DNA from: Candidatus Omnitrophota bacterium
GTDB lineage: Bacteria > Omnitrophota > Gorgyraeia > JABMRG01
Assembly (NCBI GenBank): GCA_028716165.1
Contig: JAQUQI010000012.1
Span: 1-48,100 of the forward strand
DNA length: 48,100 nucleotides
Direction of reading: 5' to 3'
A model generated the notes under the pieces. It was not told the origin of the DNA. It saw only the letters and a list, made by a program, of their open reading frames with translations, and made no database searches. Each line of letters opens with the position of its first letter. The stretch's first letter is position 1. Made by a program: the position numbers and the translations under genes. Shown piece by piece: positions 35,883 to 42,266 of this stretch.

Positions 35883-36932
35883 TCAGGATTTTGCGGCCGA
35901 TTCCCTGACTCTCTTTTCTATCTCGGAAACAATTTTGGGATTTTCTTTTAAATACAGGCGCGCGCTTTCCCGGCCCTGGCCTATCTTTGTGTCGTTAAAA
36001 GAAAACCATGCGCCCTGCTTTTTTATAATATCAAAAGACACGCCCACATCCAAAAGGCTTGCCTCTTTTGATATGCCTTCGGTGTATATAATATCAAACT
36101 CGGCGCTTCTAAAAGGAGCGGCTACTTTGTTCTTAACAACCTTGGCCTTTACAAGGCTTCCGGTAACTACATCACCCGTCTTGATATATTCTTTCCTCCG
36201 GACATCTATCCTAACCGAGGCATAGAACTTCAATGCCCTGCCCCCGGGTGTTGTCTCCGGGTTCCCAAACATAACGCCTATCTTTTCCCTTATCTGATTG
36301 ATAAATATAACACAGGTCTTTGATTTATTAATAGCGCCCGACAATTTACGCAAGGCCTGGCTCATCAATCTTGCCTGTAAGCCCACCTGCGCCTGGCCCA
36401 TGGCGCCTTCTATCTCCGCGCGGGGAACAAGAGCGGCAACAGAATCAATGACTATCACGTCTACGGCATTGGAACGGACAAGCGTTTCGGTAATTTCAAG
36501 CGCCTGCTCACCGTCATCCGGCTGTGATATGAGAAGGTCGTCAAGGTTAACGCCGATCTTTGAGGCATAACTTGAGTCAAAGGCGTTTTCAGCGTCAATA
36601 AATGCCGCGACACCCGCTCTTTTCTGGACCTGCGCTATAATACTTAAGGTAAGTGTTGTCTTGCCGCTTGATTCAGGGCCGAATATTTCTATCACCCTTC
36701 CTCTGGGCACCCCGCCCACGCCAAGGGCTATGTCAAGAGATACGGCTCCGGTAGGTATAACCTGGACTGCCGCTTTAATGTTTTTATCAAGCTTCATAAT
36801 AGAACCCTTGCCAAATTGCTTTTCAATCTGTGATACCGCAAGCTCAAGGGCTTTAGCCCGCTCTTTTTCAGTGTTTTGACTGCCTTCTTCAGCGGGCGCT
36901 TGAGCACTTTTCTGCTTCTCTACCTTCACCAT
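35883..36932 (-). CDS. recA: Recombinase RecA
   Basis: ATP-dependent strand-exchange protein and SOS coprotease. The 349 residues have Walker A GPESSGKT (85-92), [20 protein letters not shown] (Walker B region), the L2-region segment ending [21 protein letters not shown], and a short C-terminal domain. The N-terminus has a 30-residue hydrophilic lead before the conserved [26 protein letters not shown] lies six bases before the ATG. A near-consensus promoter is at 36970-36998. I find no recognisable SOS box in front of it. Confidence 0.98.
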   Translation of the reverse strand: MVKVEKQKSAQAPAEEGSQNTEKERAKALELAVSQIEKQFGKGSIMKLDKNIKAAVQVIPTGAVSLDIALGVGGVPRGRVIEIFGPESSGKTTLTLSIIAQVQKRAGVAAFIDAENAFDSSYASKIGVNLDDLLISQPDDGEQALEITETLVRSNAVDVIVIDSVAALVPRAEIEGAMGQAQVGLQARLMSQALRKLSGAINKSKTCVIFINQIREKIGVMFGNPETTPGGRALKFYASVRIDVRRKEYIKTGDVVTGSLVKAKVVKNKVAAPFRSAEFDIIYTEGISKEASLLDVGVSFDIIKKQGAWFSFNDTKIGQGRESARLYLKENPKIVSEIEKRVRESAAKS

Positions 36933-36969
36933 AAAAGCCTCCTTTTATATACAATAAATATTAGTCTAA

Positions 36970-36998
36970 ATTATACCCTTTCCGATTAACCTTGTAAA
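36970..36998 (-). promoter_or_regulatory. recA promoter
   Basis: TTTACA (36998-36993), a 17-base spacer and a perfect TATAAT (36975-36970) face recA. Predicted start near 36963 leaves a leader of about 31 bases with AGGAGG. No CTGT-N8-ACAG or GAAC-N4-GTTC LexA-type box overlaps it. Confidence 0.8.
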
Positions 36999-37229
36999 GA
37001 AAAATTACTCTTCGGCTTCACGATGTGTCAAAGGGACATATAATTTTTACCTCTGCCATAGGCCTCCAATTTTTTAGCGCAATGGATTCTGCTATATATG
37101 ACGCATATTTAGGCTGTTTTCTTTCAAAAGCCGGTAAAGCTTTTTTGCCCGCGAAAAAAGGAAAAACTGTTTCTAATACCATTACTTTTTAAGAATATTT
37201 TAAAAAAATTCTAAAAAATACGCAATATG

Positions 37230-37238
37230 TGATATAAT
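37230..37238 (+). promoter_or_regulatory. cinA extended -10 promoter, positioned for a leaderless transcript
   Basis: TGATATAAT (37230-37238) is an extended -10 element with perfect TATAAT. Only a weak -35 (TTCTAA at 37209-37214) is present. The conventional start would be near 37245, two bases before the cinA ATG at 37247. Confidence 0.65.
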
Positions 37239-37246
37239 AAACAGTT

Positions 37247-38491
37247 ATGAAAGCGGAAATAATAAGCATAGGCACGGAGTTACTGCTTGGCCAGTCTATA
37301 GATACCAATTCGGCGTATATTTCAAGGGAATTGGCCCGCATAGGCATAGACGTATATTACCACACTACGGTAGGTGATAATAATACCAGGCTCTATGAAA
37401 CAATAAAAACCGCGATGAAAAGATCAGACATAGTCATAACTACAGGCGGATTGGGGCCTACCATTGATGACGTAACTCTTGACGCGGCGGCCAGAATATC
37501 GGACAGGAGTCTTATTCTCAACGCAAATATACTTTGCCTTATAAAAAAACATTTCTCCGCAAGGCATATAAAAATGCCGAAAATCAATATCCGCCAGGCC
37601 TATATACCCAAAGGCGCTGTATGGCTTAAAAATAATTCCGGCACCGCGCCGGGATTGATAATCAAAAAATATAAAAAAACCCTGATCTGTCTTCCCGGGC
37701 CTGATTCTGAAATGATACCCATGTTAGAAAAAAAAGTCCTGATGTTTTTAAAAAAAATCTCGCCTTTTCGCGGCGTTATATTAACAAGGACAATAAAAAC
37801 AACAGGCTTAAGCGAGTCTCAAGTGCACCAAAAAGTCAAAGGTTTTTTAAAACTATCAGGCCATACCACTATGGGTATATACGTCAAACCCGGACAGGTT
37901 GAGCTCAAGATAACCTCAAAGGCGGAAAACGCCATTATTGCAAATAAGCATATTGACGCGATAGAACAAAAACTGCGTAAAAGGCTGGGTAATTTGATAT
38001 GCGGCATTGATCATCAAGGCCTTGAAGAAACAGTATTACGCCTGCTCAAATCAAGGACTATAGCGGTAGCCGAATCGTGCACCGGCGGACTCATAAGCGA
38101 CAGGATAACCAATGTCCCCGGAGCGTCCAAAAACCTTATCCTCTCTGTTGTCGCTTATTCAAACGAATCAAAGATTAATTTGCTTAGAGTCTCCGCTGTT
38201 ATATTAAACCGCTACGGGGCCGTAAGCGCCCAAACAGCCAGGGCTATGGCAAAAAACATAAGAATCATTTCAGGCGCGGACATAGGCCTTTCCGTAACCG
38301 GTATAGCCGGGCCGGGCGGCGGAAAAGGCGCCAAGCCGGTAGGCCTTGTGTATACGGCCATTTCCGATAAAGAAAAAACGTATTCAAAAAGGCACTTTTT
38401 CATCGGCTCAAGAAAACACATCAAATTCCGTTACAGCCAGGCGGCTCTTGACATGGCGAGGACTCATATCATTCAATGCGCGGATTCATAG
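37247..38491 (+). CDS. cinA: CinA: nucleotide pyrophosphatase plus NMN deamidase
   Basis: A 414-residue two-domain protein. The N-terminal MoCF-like half (MKAEIISIGTELLLGQ, TVGDNNTRL, VITTGGLGPTIDDVT) belongs to the COG1058 ADP-ribose/CoA pyrophosphatase group. The C-terminal CinA (PncC-type) half, from about 263, has AVAESCTGGLISDRIT, VVAYSNESKINLL, YGAVSAQTARAMA and VTGIAGPGGGKGAKPVGLV; it deamidates nicotinamide mononucleotide for NAD recycling. The start is fixed by the conserved N-terminus, yet no Shine-Dalgarno precedes it. It is one of only two plus-strand genes and runs divergently from recA. In many bacteria cinA is upstream of thpR and recA; here cinA-thpR points away from recA. Confidence 0.96.
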   Translation: MKAEIISIGTELLLGQSIDTNSAYISRELARIGIDVYYHTTVGDNNTRLYETIKTAMKRSDIVITTGGLGPTIDDVTLDAAARISDRSLILNANILCLIKKHFSARHIKMPKINIRQAYIPKGAVWLKNNSGTAPGLIIKKYKKTLICLPGPDSEMIPMLEKKVLMFLKKISPFRGVILTRTIKTTGLSESQVHQKVKGFLKLSGHTTMGIYVKPGQVELKITSKAENAIIANKHIDAIEQKLRKRLGNLICGIDHQGLEETVLRLLKSRTIAVAESCTGGLISDRITNVPGASKNLILSVVAYSNESKINLLRVSAVILNRYGAVSAQTARAMAKNIRIISGADIGLSVTGIAGPGGGKGAKPVGLVYTAISDKEKTYSKRHFFIGSRKHIKFRYSQAALDMARTHIIQCADS

Positions 38492-38547
38492 CGATATGAT
38501 TAACGGAAAAAATAAAAGCGTCATTATCGTCCCTGCAGTGCAGGCTT
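38476..38547 (+). other. Original 5' end of thpR, with in-frame UGA at codon 8
   Basis: From ATG 38476, overlapping the cinA end by 16 bases, the frame reads MRGFIAI, a UGA at 38497-38499, then LTEKIKASLSSLQCRL, and continues without shift into the thpR frame at 38548. MRxFIAI[D]L is the first beta strand of ThpR proteins, so this is the true N-terminus. The UGA sits where relatives have an acidic residue. Only this one stop interrupts the gene. It could be a nonsense mutation, an assembly error, or a recoding site. Confidence 0.75.
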
Positions 38548-38561
38548 ATGCGCTATGACGC
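38518..38561 (+). promoter_or_regulatory. Two-part stem-loop downstream of the thpR UGA
   Basis: Outer arms GCGTCAT (38518-38524) and ATGACGC (38555-38561) pair perfectly over 7 bases. An apical stem CCTGC/GCAGG (38532-38536, 38540-38544) closes an AGU loop. It begins 18 bases after the in-frame UGA and encloses the internal ATG 38548. The layout recalls bacterial recoding elements, but no selenocysteine-specific motif was verified. Confidence 0.45.
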
Positions 38562-39066
38562 AGACATAAAATGGGTCAAGCCCTGCCATATGCATATCAG
38601 CATAAAATTTTTAGGCAATATAAACGATTATACCGTCAACCGCCTAAAAAACGCTGTTTTAAAAATTACAGAATCCTGCCCTGTTATTAAAATTAACATA
38701 TCGGGCGTTGGAATTCTTTCCGATTCACTTCAACCGCGCGTAATCCGGGCTGGCGTAGATAATCCCCCAAAAGAATTGGCGAACCTATACCGGCACATAA
38801 GCTGTGCCTGTGAAAATGAAGGCCTTCCCGTAGACAAGAGGCCTTTTTTACCTCATATAAGCCTTGGCAGGATAAGAAAGCACGGGATAAGCCCGGAGTT
38901 GGCCAAAGCAATAGAGAATGAATCGGGTTTTACAGCGGAAGAAAAAATAACCGTAAAAAAAATAGGCCTTTTTTCAAGCCTGCTTACGCAGGCCGGGCCC
39001 CAATACTTACTGCTGGAAGAATTCCGGCTTGCTGGAGCCGGTAAACCAGCAAGACCAATAATATAG
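38548..39066 (+). CDS. thpR: RNA 2',3'-cyclic phosphodiesterase (2'-5' RNA ligase family), from internal start
   Basis: A member of the 2H phosphoesterase family. The first catalytic motif is HISIKFLG (H-x-S, about residues 17-24) and the second HISLGRIRK (about 103-111). From ATG 38548 the product has 172 residues and lacks the first beta strand, which is encoded upstream before the in-frame UGA (38497-38499). Both histidine motifs and the rest of the fold are intact, with no further lesion. Whether the short form is made by re-initiation (weak AGG site) or the full form by UGA read-through is unknown. The 3' end overlaps convergent pgpA by 83 bases. Confidence 0.85.
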   Translation: MRYDADIKWVKPCHMHISIKFLGNINDYTVNRLKNAVLKITESCPVIKINISGVGILSDSLQPRVIRAGVDNPPKELANLYRHISCACENEGLPVDKRPFLPHISLGRIRKHGISPELAKAIENESGFTAEEKITVKKIGLFSSLLTQAGPQYLLLEEFRLAGAGKPARPII

Positions 39067-39472
39067 CGTATAAAGCGGCCGCGATATCGTCAAGCATAAC
39101 AGCCTTTGGGCCTGATATTTTTTCTATTCTTTTTATGGGGGGCGGTTTTATTATGTCAAAAAACCTGAAAAATAAAAAACCGCATGCCAGGAGCAGGTAA
39201 TCCCCCTTCGTGAACATGCACACCAATGACATTGATGCCGCCTCATCTATGACTATCTTTTCTGAATCCTTTTTCTGAAACAATACCTGCGCCCTGCCTG
39301 AAAAGGCAAAACCCGACAAAAATAAAAAAAATACGAACGGCAGGTACACAAACGGGCTCATACGCAAATAATAATAAATTATGACCGATAGCAAACTGGC
39401 CGCTGTCCCGCTTGCCGCTGGAAAATAACCTGTGAAAAAAAAGCTCGCGATAAGTTTTATGATAAAATTCAA
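38984..39472 (-). CDS. pgpA: Phosphatidylglycerophosphatase A
   Basis: Membrane phosphatase making phosphatidylglycerol. The 162 residues contain the PgpA signatures GYFPAASGTAASLL, KIVIDEAASM, and FRFFDIIKPPPIKRIEKI followed by VMLDDIAAALYA. Four hydrophobic segments are visible. Its ATG overlaps the pgsA stop by four bases, so the synthase and phosphatase are made together. Its last 83 bases overlap the convergent end of thpR; the last 15 or so residues are not conserved-looking. Confidence 0.94.
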   Translation of the reverse strand: MNFIIKLIASFFFTGYFPAASGTAASLLSVIIYYYLRMSPFVYLPFVFFLFLSGFAFSGRAQVLFQKKDSEKIVIDEAASMSLVCMFTKGDYLLLACGFLFFRFFDIIKPPPIKRIEKISGPKAVMLDDIAAALYAILLVLLVYRLQQAGILPAVSIGARPA

Positions 39473-40041
39473 CGAAACAATCTCCTGTTTTTAGAGATAT
39501 ACGAAGCGCCCGATATAAGCGTCAAAGTAACGGCAACAAGCATAAGGAAAAAAATCAAAAAGCATGACACGCTTTCGGCCTTTTGCGTCCAGAAACCGAT
39601 TTTTATGGCGTGCTCTTTTATCAATAAATAAACGAGAATAAAAAATACGGCCACTATCTGCGAGACCGTTTTATGCTTTCCGGCGCGCGAAGCAGACACG
39701 ATACTGCCTTTGATGATACCCAGTATCCTTAGCCCCAATATAATAAATTCACGAAATATAATGATAAGGACCATCCATGCCGGCACGATCCCCATCTCTA
39801 CAAAAGCTAAAAATGCCGCCAGTATCAATACCTTGTCCGCAATGGGGTCCATAAACTTGCCGAAATCAGATACCAGGCCCCTTCTCTTGGCGATCATTCC
39901 GTCAAGGTAGTCGGTAAAAGAAGCCAGGGCAAAGACCGCTATTGCCATGGCCTTTCCATAATGCCATTTGGTAAATAAAAAAAACATGAACACAAATGTA
40001 AGCCCTATGCGTGACAATGTCAGCTTATTCGGTAAATTCAT
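39469..40041 (-). CDS. pgsA: CDP-diacylglycerol-glycerol-3-phosphate phosphatidyltransferase
   Basis: A 190-residue membrane enzyme producing phosphatidylglycerophosphate. The CDP-alcohol motif appears as DYLDGMIAKRRGLVSDFGKF followed by MDPIADKV at about 43-70. The start MNLPNKLTLSRIGLTFVFM is typical. Overlap with pgpA (ATGA) supports assignment as the phosphatidylglycerophosphate synthase, leaving the acceptor of the other family member at 11296-11847 open. Confidence 0.93.
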   Translation of the reverse strand: MNLPNKLTLSRIGLTFVFMFFLFTKWHYGKAMAIAVFALASFTDYLDGMIAKRRGLVSDFGKFMDPIADKVLILAAFLAFVEMGIVPAWMVLIIIFREFIILGLRILGIIKGSIVSASRAGKHKTVSQIVAVFFILVYLLIKEHAIKIGFWTQKAESVSCFLIFFLMLVAVTLTLISGASYISKNRRLFR

Positions 40042-40075
40042 TTTCGCGCCCTTGCATTATTTTTTACCGTTTCGC

Positions 40076-41401
40076 TTAAAAAACCGCGTTTCCGGTTATG
40101 TCATATTCAAGCGTATCGTTTATATCAACCTGGACAAACTGCCCCGGCCTAAGTAAGACCTTTGATTTAATATACACCATTCCGTCAACCTCGGGGGCGT
40201 CATACTCCGAACGGCCTTCATAGTTTGTGGCATCAATCTGTCTTTCCACAAGCACCTCAATGCGCCTGCCCAGGAAACGCTTATTGACCGATTCAGAAAC
40301 CACCTGTTGCAGTTTCATGATCCTGTCAAAACGATCTGTCTTTACCGGACGGCTTATATGCCCTTTGAACCCAAACGCCGGGGTATTCTCCTCTTTTGAA
40401 TAGACAAAAGCCCCGAGCCTTTCAAACTGCGTATCTCTTATAAAATCAAGCAGCTGCCTGAAATCCGATTCAGTCTCCGACGGAAAACCGGTAATGACCG
40501 ATGTCCTTATGGCCGCCTGCGGTATTCTGCGCCTTATTTTTTTTATCAGGGCCTCTATCTGGGCGCGCGACGTGCGCCTGTTCATGGCAGAGAGGATTTT
40601 ATCGCTTATGTGCTGAATCGGAAGGTCAATATATTTACAAATACAAGGCTGATCCGCGATGATATCTATAAGCTCATCGCTAAAACGGCCTGGATGAGTA
40701 TACAAAAGCCTTATCCAGTGGGCCTTATTAAGCTTGCATATCTTTTCAAGCAGACGGACAAGAGAAGGCTTTTTATATTTGTCTATACCATATGATGTGC
40801 TGTCTTGCGCTATGATATTCAACTCACCTATAGCCCCTCGTGACGCCAGAACGCCTATTTCGGATAAGACGGAAGCCATGGGCCTGCTCCTGATGTCGCC
40901 TCGTATCTTATATATGGCGCAATAACTGCAGCGGTTGCGGCAGCCTTCAGCGATCTTAATATACGCGTAATGGGCAGGGGTCATAAGAACGCGGCATGCA
41001 TTATCGGGATATGCCGTATCGGGAGGGTTTATTTCCAGATAACGCCGGCCCTTCGCGGCCGCTTTAAGGGCCCTGGCCACCGTGTTAAAACCGTCCACCC
41101 CAAGAATAGCGTCTACTTCGGTTATATCAGAGCTGACCTGTCTGCCGTATCGCTGGCCGAGACATCCGCACACAATTACTTTTTTAACACTGCCTTCTTT
41201 TTTCAGCTCTACCGCCTTTAATATGGTCTCTATTGCCTCCTTCTTTGATTCTTCTATAAAAGCGCATGTATTTATAATGACAATATCGCTGCCTTGAGCT
41301 TCTTCGGCAATCCCGAAACCCAGGGCCTTAAGCCTGCCCGCCAAAAGCTCGGAGTCAACAAGATTTCGCGCACAACCTAAACTTATTATGCTTGCTTTCA
41401 T
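40076..41401 (-). CDS. rimO: Ribosomal protein S12 methylthiotransferase RimO
   Basis: Radical-SAM enzyme that methylthiolates an aspartate of ribosomal protein S12. The 441 residues show the N-terminal MTTase cluster ligands C10 (SLGCARNLVDSE), C46 (INTCAFI) and C80 (VCGCLG), the radical-SAM triad C154, C158, C161 (GCRNRCSYC) and a C-terminal TRAM domain. ISLGCARN and the length favour RimO over MiaB. Its ATG lies 12 bases after the stem of the rodZ terminator and has no Shine-Dalgarno. pgsA follows after 34 bases. Confidence 0.95.
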   Translation of the reverse strand: MKASIISLGCARNLVDSELLAGRLKALGFGIAEEAQGSDIVIINTCAFIEESKKEAIETILKAVELKKEGSVKKVIVCGCLGQRYGRQVSSDITEVDAILGVDGFNTVARALKAAAKGRRYLEINPPDTAYPDNACRVLMTPAHYAYIKIAEGCRNRCSYCAIYKIRGDIRSRPMASVLSEIGVLASRGAIGELNIIAQDSTSYGIDKYKKPSLVRLLEKICKLNKAHWIRLLYTHPGRFSDELIDIIADQPCICKYIDLPIQHISDKILSAMNRRTSRAQIEALIKKIRRRIPQAAIRTSVITGFPSETESDFRQLLDFIRDTQFERLGAFVYSKEENTPAFGFKGHISRPVKTDRFDRIMKLQQVVSESVNKRFLGRRIEVLVERQIDATNYEGRSEYDAPEVDGMVYIKSKVLLRPGQFVQVDINDTLEYDITGNAVF

Positions 41402-41403
41402 AT

Positions 41404-41432
41404 CAAATAAAAAATCGGAATTATATTCCGAT
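41404..41432 (-). terminator. Rho-independent terminator after rodZ
   Basis: On the minus strand ATCGGAAT (41432-41425), loop ATA, ATTCCGAT (41421-41414), then TTTTTATTT. The 8-base stem is perfect. It lies between rodZ and rimO and also contains a TATAAT (41425-41420) that could serve rimO as a -10 box. Confidence 0.7.
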
Positions 41433-41465
41433 GTTTGAAAGATTTATAATAGCGGCTGATAAAGG

Positions 41466-42263
41466 CTACCCGCGTATTCCGCTTCTGTCAATAATAATAC
41501 CCTTTTTAACGCCCCTGCCAAGGCTTCCCATATCATGGCCATTAAGGGTAAGCTCCATAGCAAAAGCATTACCTGTCCAGAGTTCAAAATGATCATCAGC
41601 CTGCCACTGCTTAAGAGTCCCATTTTTCAATATCCCTTTGAATACAATTTCCCCGTCTCTTTTTACTTCAGCCCACACATCATCATTCAATTTAATCACG
41701 AGACAAAGCTTTTCATTCTTGGGAATAGAGATCACATTCTCCTTGAGGGCCGCCGCTTCCGGCTGCCTGGAGGAAACCGGCAAAGACGCTTTAGCGGGCG
41801 GCGGAGCCTGGCGTTTTACAGCCAGCTTTAACTGGCGTGTAGACTTAAAACGCGCAAAAGAGGCCTTTACAAAACCCGCTGTTTTGAATATAAACATCGC
41901 GGCAAATATAATAAAAACTATATATAAAAGTCGGCTGAAGACAAGCCTTGTTTGTATCCTTCCGGTGCCGGCCCGGGCGCGCGGACGGGCAGTGCCGGCG
42001 TTTACGTTCTGCGCACAGTTAGGGGATGCCTGGCAGAGCGCGTTAGAATACTGCTCTAATATGGCTTTGTCATCAAGGCCTAAATATAAAGCATATTTTT
42101 TTAAAAAACTTTTAATATACAGCGGATTAGCCTTGAGGATCATGGCATCATCTTCAAGGGTTAAAAGCGTATCAGGGGATATCTTGGTCTTAAGATAAAC
42201 ATCGTTTATCGTAAGCTGGGCCTGCTGTCTGGCTTTTTTGAACTGGCTGGCTATTGTCGTCAT
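41466..42263 (-). CDS. rodZ: RodZ-like cytoskeletal/cell-shape protein
   Basis: A 265-residue protein with an N-terminal helix-turn-helix of the RodZ type (SQFKKARQQAQLTINDVYLK; LKANPLYIKSFLKKYALYLG), a proline/basic linker, one membrane segment at about 111-131, and a C-terminal DUF4115-like beta domain (LNDDVWAEVKRDGEIVFKG; LWTGNAFAMELTLNG). RodZ links MreB to the inner membrane. MreB is not in the window. It follows ftsK by three bases and ends at a clear terminator. Confidence 0.88.
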   Translation of the reverse strand: MTTIASQFKKARQQAQLTINDVYLKTKISPDTLLTLEDDAMILKANPLYIKSFLKKYALYLGLDDKAILEQYSNALCQASPNCAQNVNAGTARPRARAGTGRIQTRLVFSRLLYIVFIIFAAMFIFKTAGFVKASFARFKSTRQLKLAVKRQAPPPAKASLPVSSRQPEAAALKENVISIPKNEKLCLVIKLNDDVWAEVKRDGEIVFKGILKNGTLKQWQADDHFELWTGNAFAMELTLNGHDMGSLGRGVKKGIIIDRSGIRG

Positions 42264-42266
42264 TTA

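Larger units (their letters stand above)
36933..37246. other. Divergent intergenic region between recA and cinA
   Basis: This 314-base AT-rich region holds the recA promoter (36970-36998, minus) and the extended -10 box of cinA (37230-37238, plus). Between them is a plus-strand TATAAT (37039-37044) with a weak TTCACG upstream and a short AAAAGC/GCTTTT stem with a T-run at 37126-37146. No protein gene is visible. Confidence 0.55.

Noticed and set aside
38497-38499. Genome-wide reassignment of UGA to an amino acid as explanation for thpR
   Set aside because: UGA is used as the normal stop elsewhere in the window, for example in the ATGA overlaps that end the homoserine-kinase-like and sigma factor genes.
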